Made by a program: the position numbers and the translations under genes
The notes under the pieces: model-generated
Told to the model about the DNA's origin: nothing
Seen by the model: only the letters and a program-made list of their open reading frames with translations
Databases searched by the model: none
In this document: positions 1-5,248 of the stretch, piece by piece
How the letters are laid out: each line of letters begins with the position of its first letter
How positions within the stretch are numbered: the first letter of the stretch is position 1
DNA from: Bacteroides sp.
GTDB taxonomy: Bacteria; Bacteroidota; Bacteroidia; Bacteroidales; Bacteroidaceae
NCBI GenBank assembly: GCA_021204375.1
Contig: JAJPZL010000237.1
Span: forward strand, 1,134-6,381
Length of the DNA stretch: 5,248 bases
Direction: 5' to 3'

Positions 1-134
1 ATTTTAAACAGACCGGATCAGATAAAGTTTTCCGGATGTTTGATTTGAACAAGGAATCGTTTGAAGAGCCCTACTTATTCTTTTTTATCTACCGTTACTT
101 TGTATCGGTAATTCATCAAAAAAATAGTCCGGTT
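1..134. other. Left-edge region upstream of the flavodoxin, no assignable gene
   Basis: One plus-strand frame is open from base 3 and runs without a stop straight into the flavodoxin start, so bases 3 to about 70 could be the last codons of an upstream gene that has lost its stop, or the openness could be chance. The possible peptide (FKQTGSDKVFR..., then a hydrophobic aromatic-rich stretch) is not recognised. Bases 71-134 are T/A-rich and look like ordinary intergenic DNA. TTACTTTG at 95-102 matches the Bacteroidales -7 consensus TAnnTTTG at all but one defined position and lies 32 bases before the flavodoxin ATG, so it is a possible promoter, but no TTTG is found at the proper -33 distance. 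Confidence 0.3.
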
Positions 135-701
135 ATGAAAACAAAAATTTTAATCTTCCTTATGACAACACTTTTTACAGCCAACAGCATCCCTATGTTT
201 GCACAGACAGGTAACGAAAAGAAAGTATTGATTGCTTATTATTCTCTGCGCAACGGCAATACCCGTGTGGTAGCCGAACACATCCGGAAAACCGTAGGCG
301 GAGAGATTTTCCGCATCGAAACCGTAGATGCTTATCCGGCGGTTTACAATAAGGTAACTACACAGGCAAAAAAGGAGCTCGAATCCGGATATCGTCCTGC
401 TCTGAGAACTACCATACCCGATTTTGAGGAATATGATATTATTTATCTGGGCTCTCCTAACTGGTGGAATACTATTGCTCCTGCGGTAATGACTTTTCTG
501 GAAGACAATGATTTTGAAGGCAAAACCATTGTCCCCTTTATCACCCACGAAGGTAGCCGTCTGGGTGCAAGTATAACCGATATTGAGAAACTCGCTCCAA
601 AAGCCAACGTGCTGAAAGGACTTCCGGTGCGTGGTGGTTCGGTAGATAGTGCCCTGCCCGATGTAGAGAAGTGGCTCCGGGAAATTGGTATGACCAAATA
701 A
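135..701 (+). CDS. Secreted flavodoxin family protein
   Basis: This encodes a 188-residue flavodoxin-like protein expected to bind FMN and carry electrons outside the cytoplasm; the redox partner is unknown. Residues 1-23 form a Sec signal peptide (Lys-rich start, hydrophobic core, probable cleavage MFA|QTG). The mature part starts with VLIAYYS (31-37) followed by the phosphate-binding loop NGNTRVVAEHI (40-50). The strand-loop IIYLGSPNWWNTIAP (102-116) is the second FMN-contacting loop typical of flavodoxins, and THEGSRLGASITDIEKL (137-153) is the usual third region. The frame is open back to base 36, but 135 is chosen because the signal peptide begins there and the extra 33 residues do not look like a flavodoxin. 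The stop at 699-701 is one base before the DUF1893 ATG, so the two are probably cotranscribed. It is the only complete gene span here without a visible lesion. Confidence 0.9.
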   Translation: MKTKILIFLMTTLFTANSIPMFAQTGNEKKVLIAYYSLRNGNTRVVAEHIRKTVGGEIFRIETVDAYPAVYNKVTTQAKKELESGYRPALRTTIPDFEEYDIIYLGSPNWWNTIAPAVMTFLEDNDFEGKTIVPFITHEGSRLGASITDIEKLAPKANVLKGLPVRGGSVDSALPDVEKWLREIGMTK

Positions 702-702
702 A

Positions 703-1140
703 ATGGAAAAGATTATAAACCGGCTGCGTGGAGACAATTATTCCTGTGTAGTAGAAAACTATGGGGAGGTATTCACTTTTTATCAGCCTGGAGTAGCTGA
801 TCTGTATGATATGGTAGTCAATAAACCCTCTTTTCTCAAAGATGCTTCCATAGCTGATAAGATAGCAGGAAAGGCTACTGCTGCCCTTATGATCCTGAGA
901 GAGGTAAAAAAGGTATATGCAGAAGTTATCAGCCTTTCTGCCCTTATCCTGTTACGTGATGCGGGGATTGAAACGGACTTCCGGAATGTAGTCCCTTTTA
1001 TATGGAATCGTCTCCGGACCGATTGATGTCCGTTGGAATGAATCTGCTACGATCAGAAAAAAGCGGAAGATATCTTACCGTTGATAGAAGAGTTTATGAA
1101 AAATATAAAAGAACGGCATATACAAAAAGAGTCTATTTGA
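703..1140 (+). pseudogene. DUF1893 family gene interrupted by two in-frame TGA codons
   Basis: The first 107 codons read MEKIINRLRGDNYSCVV..., with a GKATAALMI segment at residues 55-63 that recalls the GKAAA-type motif of DUF1893 proteins, a family of unknown function with a cytidine-deaminase-like fold (Thermotoga TM1506, from memory). TGA at 1024-1026 follows RLRTD. The same frame then gives CPLE, a second TGA at 1039-1041, and ICYDQKKAEDILPLIEEFM..., ending at TGA 1138-1140. Family members usually continue as T-G-W-C-P-x-E and end in a helix resembling LPxIEEF, so the downstream codons are the true C-terminus and the first TGA most likely replaces a Trp (TGG to TGA). Read through, the product would be 145 residues, a normal length. 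It follows the flavodoxin by one base. Either a truncated 107-residue protein is made or the gene is dead. Family assignment is fairly confident; biochemical role is unknown. Confidence 0.75.
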
Positions 1141-1195
1141 AAGAAGCATTTTTATCTGTTTTGCAGAAAAAAGCAAAATAAAGTAAAGTATAGGC

Positions 1196-1216
1196 AAATA
1201 TCGGAAAATGATATTT
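1196..1216. promoter_or_regulatory. Perfect 7-bp inverted repeat, candidate operator before the SDR gene
   Basis: AAATATC, seven bases, then GATATTT form a perfect inverted repeat. It ends 13 bases before the putative -7 element at 1230-1237 and therefore covers the place where a -33 element would sit. That position is typical for a repressor or activator site. The arms are AT-rich, so chance is a real alternative, and no regulator gene is present in the window to pair with it. Confidence 0.3.
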
Positions 1217-1229
1217 CTTCAACAAATCG

Positions 1230-1237
1230 TATATTTG
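1230..1237 (+). promoter_or_regulatory. Bacteroidales -7 promoter element for the SDR gene
   Basis: TATATTTG is an exact match to the TAnnTTTG -7 consensus of the primary sigma factor of Bacteroidetes. It lies 14 bases before the ATG at 1252, which implies a very short leader. No TTTG is found 19-21 bases upstream, so the -33 half is weak or replaced by an activator. The 111-base gap between DUF1893 and the SDR holds nothing else convincing. Confidence 0.5.
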
Positions 1238-1251
1238 CAAAAAACAGAGTT

Positions 1252-2067
1252 ATGAATGAGCAATTTAGTATAGAAGGTAAAGTCGCTGTGATTACCGGCG
1301 CAGGTGGTGTATTGGGCGGAAGCATCGCTCAAAGTTTTGTAAAGGCAGGGGCTAAGGTAGTAGCGATTGATATCCGTCCCGAAAACTTGGATGCCCGGGT
1401 AGAGGAGTTAACGGCCCTGGGAGGAGAAGCAATAGGGATCGTAGGCAATGTACTGGATATAGAGAGCCTGAAAAAGATGGCCGACCAGGTTGTAGAGAAA
1501 TGGGGCCGCATTGATATTCTGCTCAATATTGCAGGAGAGAATACTCCGGGAGGAACCCTGGCACCCGATTAATCGTTCTTTGATATGCCTGTCAGCGAAT
1601 GGGAAAAGGTAGCCAACCTGAATATGAATGGAACGGTATATCCGTCGATGGTGTTCGGGAAGATAATAGCAGATCAGAAAAGCGGTTCTATTATCAATGT
1701 ATCTTCTATGGCTGCCTATTCGGCTATTACCCGTGTACCGGGATATTCGGCTGCTAAAACGGCTGTGAGCAACTTTACTCAATGGCTGGCTACGGAAATG
1801 GCACTCAAATATGGAGAGGGTATCCGTGTGAATGCTATTGCACCGGGATTCTTTATCGGCGACCAAAACCGGGCCGTATTGATCAATCCCGACGGCTCTT
1901 TAACAGATCGCAGTAAAAAGGTACTGGCCAAGACTCCGATGGGACGTTTTGGAGATATCTCTGAGTTGAACGGAGCGGTTCAGTTCCTGTGTAGTGAGGC
2001 TGCAAGCTTTATTACAGGTGTTGTATTGCCCATTGATGGTAGATTCAGTGCCTTCAGTGGTGTATAA
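1252..2067 (+). pseudogene. SDR oxidoreductase (D-mannonate/fructuronate type) with an in-frame TAA
   Basis: This is a classical short-chain dehydrogenase/reductase split by TAA at 1570-1572; the same frame continues as SFFDMPVSEWEKV to the stop at 2065-2067, giving 271 residues if read through, a normal length. Visible motifs, numbered through the stop, are the nucleotide-binding TGAGGVLG (15-22), NIAG (92-95), the structural Asn in NLNMNG near 126, catalytic Ser in NVSSM near 152, and YSAAK (Tyr165, Lys169). The C-terminal part (APGFF, then QNR, then TDRS) resembles the SDRs that interconvert D-mannonate and D-fructuronate in Bacteroidetes and Thermotoga; that substrate is inferred from memory of the family and from the pectinase neighbours. 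The stop probably replaces Gln (CAA to TAA). The first fragment holds the cofactor site and the second the active site, so neither half should work. Near the end DGRF stands where relatives usually have DGGF, possibly a further G-to-A change. Confidence 0.82.
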
Positions 2068-2096
2068 ATTAATCAGATAAAGTTGAGATCTTATAA

Positions 2097-2131
2097 CATT
2101 CCTTCTACACCTGTTCAGGGTAGAAGGGATG
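2097..2131. terminator. Strong stem-loop terminator between convergent genes
   Basis: CATTCCTTCTAC at 2097-2108 pairs with GTAGAAGGGATG at 2120-2131 with one G-T wobble. Inside it CCTG (2110-2113) pairs with CAGG (2116-2119), leaving one bulged A and a tiny loop. On the plus strand it is followed by TTTAGTTGGTTTATTTTAT, a broken T-rich tail, which suits an intrinsic terminator for the SDR transcript. It begins 30 bases past the SDR stop and ends 11 bases beyond the GH105 stop, so it may serve both directions, although the minus-strand tail (TTATAAGATC) is poorer in T. Confidence 0.75.
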
Positions 2132-2141
2132 TTTAGTTGGT

Positions 2142-3440
2142 TTATTTTATTATCCGGATCTTATTATACTGATCGTCGGCATCCACTTCACTATACGGTT
2201 TTGCCTGACTCATCTCTACCAAAGCACGTAGTACCGGACCTTCTCCCATTGGGGCATTTTGCTGTACCGGACGATTGTAGTAGAAGGTTAGTGACGGCAT
2301 AATGCCCGTTCCTACACAGATGGCAGTTACATCTCCTTCATCACTCATTTTAGCCATCATTCCTTTCAGTCCGGATTGGGCTGCATAGATGTAGTCTTTG
2401 TGGATCCAACCCATCCGTACTCCTCTGGCTATGGCAAAGACAAACATCGCCGTACCGGTGATCTCTTCGTAAGAATCTGTTTTATCCAGTAGCTGATGCC
2501 ACAGTCCATTCTTTCCCTGATACTTTAATACCCCGATGATCTGGCGATTAAAGTTGGCAAGAACGGCCTCCCGCATGGAATGATCTTCGGGCATCATGGT
2601 GAGTAGATCGGCCTGTGCCATCAACATCCATCCGTTTGCCCTGGACCAGTGGGCAACCCCATGCTCCTTTACATCCGTGTGGCAACAGTGGTAATATAGT
2701 TCTTTTTCCGGATGCCACAAATAGGTATGGTAGTTAAGTACCTGGTTGGCCGCATCGTCGAAGTACCGGGTATTTCCCGTCATTTTTCCCATACAGCACA
2801 GGAAGGAGATAGCCATAAAAAGATCGTCTGCCCAGATGGTGTTTTCGTGGGGCCATATACGGGCGATTGTACCGTCCGGCAGGCGAGGTTCGGCATACAA
2901 CAAATGCTCTGCTGTCGACTGTATATAGGTAAGATAGGCAAGAGTCGGCCGGCGCATCTCCAGCTCGATCAGGCTTGCACCCATCGGCCCGTTATCATTC
3001 AGTCTTTTGTTACGGAATATCATGTGCCAGCTTAGTCTGCGTATTCCTTTCTAGCCCTCTTTTTTGAACACTTCCCGGTATTGCTTTTCAAAAAATCCCA
3101 GGTTATCCGGATCGAACACGAAATCCATATTTTTAAAGACATACTCTTCATATGTGTTGTTTCCGGTAAGGTCGGCCAGTTCAAGCAGGGCTATATTAAG
3201 TACTCCGTTGGTATAGTGCCAATCGTTGTACTGGCTCACCACTCTTATATCGTCGGTAACAGGTATATTTTTAAGGTGGGTATATACCTCTCCTGTTTGT
3301 CTGTTCTTAAACGTATAAAGTGTTTCTGCCATCAGCCGGTTTGCTACGGAGGTTGCCAGTGCGGCAGAGGCTAAAGTAGCCTGTCCGTAAAAGGAGATAC
3401 TACTTAGCCAGGCTATCAGAATGATCAGTGGTTTACGCAT
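2142..3440 (-). pseudogene. GH105 unsaturated uronyl hydrolase with an in-frame TAG
   Basis: This encodes a secreted glycoside hydrolase family 105 protein, which removes the 4,5-unsaturated galacturonyl or glucuronyl residue left by pectate or rhamnogalacturonan lyases. The ATG at 3440 opens a Sec signal peptide (MRKPLIILIAWLSSISFYGQA). After 129 codons a TAG (3053-3051) interrupts FKKEG / KGIRRLSWHMIFRNKRL, and the same frame runs to TAA at 2144-2142. Read through, this gives 432 residues, close to the family norm. GH105 hallmarks, numbered through the stop, are YNDWHYTNG (71-79), NGPMGASLIE (150-159), the catalytic-Asp segment IWADDLFMA (203-211) and HWSRANGW (264-271), with CVGTGIMPSLTFYYNRP near the end. 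The TAG fits loss of a Trp (TGG) or Gln (CAG). The long second part has an ATG at 3023 but no signal peptide and lacks the first helices, so an active enzyme from it is unlikely. It lies 36 bases after GH28. Confidence 0.88.
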
Positions 3441-3463
3441 CTGTTTTTTATTAAGTGGTTTAA

Positions 3464-3471
3464 CAAAAGTA
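3464..3471 (-). promoter_or_regulatory. Possible -7 promoter element for GH105
   Basis: On the minus strand TACTTTTG matches TAnnTTTG exactly in the 36-base gap between the GH28 stop and the GH105 ATG, about 23 bases before the start. No TTTG is seen 19-21 bases upstream inside the end of GH28. GH105 may simply be cotranscribed with GH28, so this is only a candidate internal promoter. Confidence 0.35.
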
Positions 3472-3476
3472 GAGTT

Positions 3477-5148
3477 CTACCGGAGTATAACGCTGTTTTC
3501 CGCTACCTCTTTTCCGGTTTTTAGTTGGTAAGAGGAGGGGAGGGTAATTCCTTCCGACCGGTTCCCTGCTACTTCAAAAACAGGGGTTAGTTCCGGGTCA
3601 GTCCGGAAACCTTCTACCTCTACATGCTGTACATTTTCCAATAGTAGGGCAGGGGCCTGTTCCGGATAGATCGCTATATTCTTAAGCTTGATATTCTTCG
3701 ATTCCCTCAGTTCGGCTCCCAGGGTGGAATGGACCGTCATATTTTCAATGTTGATATTATCGATCATCTGTTCGGGAAGCCCATAAAAGTACATGGCCCG
3801 CCGGGCTTTGCTGCAAACTATATCTTTCACATAAATATTGCGGAAGGCAGGAGTGGTTTCGTCTACCGGGGGGGAAAGTCTCTTCCCGGGGAATGGTAAC
3901 ACCCTCTTCCAGTACTTCGACTGCGGATTGTCCTCCGTAATAGAGGTTGAAGAGTAAAGGTTCGGTAGCAATATCAAACATACTGATCCGGGAGATATAG
4001 ATATTCTCTACCACTCCTCCACGTCCCCGGCGACTTTTGAAACGTAGACCGACATCGGTTTCCAGGAACTGGCAGTTGGAAACGAAGATGTTACGTACAC
4101 CACCTGACATTTCACTCCCTACTACAAATCCCCCATGCCCTTTAAAAACAGTACAGTTATCTACAATTACATTTTCTGTGGGCCGGGCTCTCCGACGGCC
4201 ATCTTCGTCTTTACCCGATTTAATGCAGATGCCATCATCGCCTACATCAAAAGTAGAGTTGACAATGATCGTATTTTTACAGGATTCCAGGTCCAGGCCA
4301 TCCCCGTTTTGCGCATAAGAGGGATTACGCACCTGCACGCCATCAATAATTACATTTTCACAGAGTAACGGATGAAGATTCCAGGCGGGAAAGTTCTGGA
4401 AGATTACACCCTGCAAGTATATATTTTTACACTTCTGTAAACTGACCATGACCGGGCGTAAAAAGTCTTTGACGGAGGCCCACTCTTCTTCGGTCTTCAG
4501 GTGGCGGGGAACATTCATATCGCTGATGGTATCGCCGTGCAGATATTGGGCCGACGGCATCCAGTAATCGTCCCGCTTAAAGGTTCCGCCCCGGGAAATG
4601 GTACTTTTCCATTCGCTTTCCGAAACTTTCTGTTTTTTCAGGGGCCGCCAGTAATGGCCGTTCCCGTCGATCGCTCCACTTCCTGTAATGGCTATGTTCT
4701 CTAAATTAGTTCCCGAGATGGGAGATTGGCACCGGCGGGTATCTAATCCTTCGAAGGAGGTCTCTACCAGCGGATAGAGATCTTTATCAGGCGAGAAAAG
4801 GATAATAGCCCTTTCTTCCAGGTGTAGGTTGATGTTGCTTTTCAATACAATGGGCCCTGTCAGCCATACTCCGGCAGGGATGACGAGCCGTCCGCCTCCT
4901 TGCCGGGAGAGTGACTCTATGGCCTGGGCAAAAGCATGGCTGTTCAGGTTAAAACCATATCCGGTTCCGTTAAAGTCTGCGATGGAGACCTGGTTTTCCG
5001 GGAATACCGGAGGGGCGAGTAACGGCATTTCAAAGTGGAGATCCTGGTAAAGATAAGCATAGGGATGACCAGATTGATCCTTGGAACATGCGGTAATTAA
5101 AATACTAATAGCCAATAGGGCTAAACTCCATAATTGGTTTATTTTCAC
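3477..5148 (-). pseudogene. GH28 polygalacturonase-like lipoprotein, frameshifted at a C7 run
   Basis: This is a glycoside hydrolase family 28 protein, a right-handed beta-helix enzyme that hydrolyses galacturonic acid linkages in pectin. The GTG at 5148 opens a lipoprotein signal peptide ending ILITAC (lipobox, Cys21) followed by SKDQ, weakly like the surface-export signal of Bacteroidetes lipoproteins. All GH28 active-site motifs are present: NGDGLD (281-286), GDDG (303-306), GHGG (337-340) and RFKS (369-372), plus RGRGGVVENIYIS as in exo-type Bacteroides members. At residues 425-427 the coding strand has TTC followed by six more C (seven C in all, 3874-3868), which moves the frame so that the protein ends at 3757 after 463 residues with an unrelated tail. 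Removing one C restores FPPVDETTPAFRNIYVKDI and a 556-residue protein ending in VILR at the TAG 3479-3477. The lesion falls after the catalytic motifs but removes the last coils of the helix. The precise pectic substrate cannot be told. Confidence 0.88.
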
Positions 5149-5246
5149 GGTATGTATACTTTTAAATAATGATTTGGGTAGTAATGAGATGATTTATCCG
5201 CTTCCAGGCATCCTATAATAAAAGGACCGGTTGCTTTGGCATCATT
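5145..5246 (-). CDS. C-terminal 33 codons of an unidentified upstream gene
   Basis: A minus-strand frame entering from the right edge reads 33 residues containing TGPFIIGCLEADKSSHYY and ending LKVYIP at TGA 5147-5145. This stop shares bases with the GTG start of GH28 (GTGA), an arrangement typical of translationally coupled genes, which supports both the reality of this frame and the choice of GTG. The product is not recognised. Given the context it may be another enzyme of pectin or rhamnogalacturonan breakdown, but that is only a guess. Confidence 0.55.
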   Translation of the reverse strand, partial: NDAKATGPFIIGCLEADKSSHYYPNHYLKVYIP

Positions 5247-5248
5247 AT

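Noticed and set aside
150..737. 195-codon minus-strand open frame opposite the flavodoxin
   Set aside because: It lies wholly over a convincing flavodoxin gene, and its product is low in family-like features.
1024..1041. Selenocysteine or TGA-as-Trp recoding in DUF1893
   Set aside because: No clear hairpin follows the TGA codons, TGG is used for Trp throughout, TGA appears as an ordinary stop at 5147-5145, and neighbouring genes carry TAA and TAG interruptions that such recoding would not explain.
1159..1178. TTTTGC-N8-GCAAAA hairpin as a terminator after DUF1893
   Set aside because: The stem has six mostly A-T pairs and is followed by A-rich rather than T-rich sequence, so it is too weak to call.
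1408..1866. 152-codon minus-strand open frame crossing the SDR stop
   Set aside because: It mirrors the SDR coding sequence, whose motifs on both sides of the stop are clear; the antisense product resembles nothing known to me.
1585..2067. The second SDR half as an independent small gene starting at ATG 1585
   Set aside because: It lacks the nucleotide-binding half, and its ATG is an internal codon of the normal SDR sequence in the same frame.
2142..3023. The downstream GH105 part as a separate intact cytoplasmic enzyme
   Set aside because: The nine codons before its ATG are in the same frame and family-like (KGIRRLSWH), and the missing N-terminal helices belong to the barrel.
3477..3977. 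166-codon frame as a separate gene downstream of GH28
   Set aside because: Only its last 129 codons look like protein, and these are the frameshifted end of GH28; the first 37 codons overlap GH28 in another frame.

Overview
The window looks like Bacteroidales DNA, in the Bacteroides/Parabacteroides/Dysgonomonas sphere. The grounds are moderate GC, no Shine-Dalgarno sequences before the starts, TAnnTTTG-type -7 promoter elements upstream of genes, a secreted flavodoxin with the usual '...FA|Q' signal-peptide end, a lipoprotein polygalacturonase paired with a GH105 unsaturated uronyl hydrolase, and the closest remembered family resemblances. The species cannot be named from the sequence.

Layout. 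The plus strand carries a secreted flavodoxin (135-701, intact). One base later comes a DUF1893 gene (703-1140), and then a short-chain dehydrogenase/reductase of the D-mannonate/fructuronate oxidoreductase type (1252-2067). A strong stem-loop (2097-2131) separates these from a convergent minus-strand group. Reading that group in its own direction, there is the last 33 codons of an unidentified protein (entering at the right edge), a GH28 polygalacturonase-like lipoprotein (5148-3477) and a secreted GH105 hydrolase (3440-2142). The partial gene and GH28 overlap as GTGA; GH28 and GH105 are 36 bases apart.

Function. GH28 would cut pectic galacturonan or rhamnogalacturonan outside the cell. GH105 would remove unsaturated uronic acid from the oligosaccharides released by pectate or rhamnogalacturonan lyases. 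The SDR would handle a hexuronate-derived keto acid in the cytoplasm. Together they look like part of a pectin-use locus.

The striking point is that four of the five complete gene spans are interrupted while the rest of each reads as good protein. DUF1893 has two in-frame TGA codons, the SDR has an in-frame TAA, GH105 has an in-frame TAG, and GH28 has a +1 shift in a seven-C run. The key catalytic motifs of the SDR, GH105 and GH28 are still present. The substitutions are all explainable as C-to-T/G-to-A transitions. This suggests recent gene decay, or else uncorrected sequence error or DNA damage; the sequence alone cannot decide between these. I see no convincing mobile element, CRISPR array, RNA gene or novel defence-like system.
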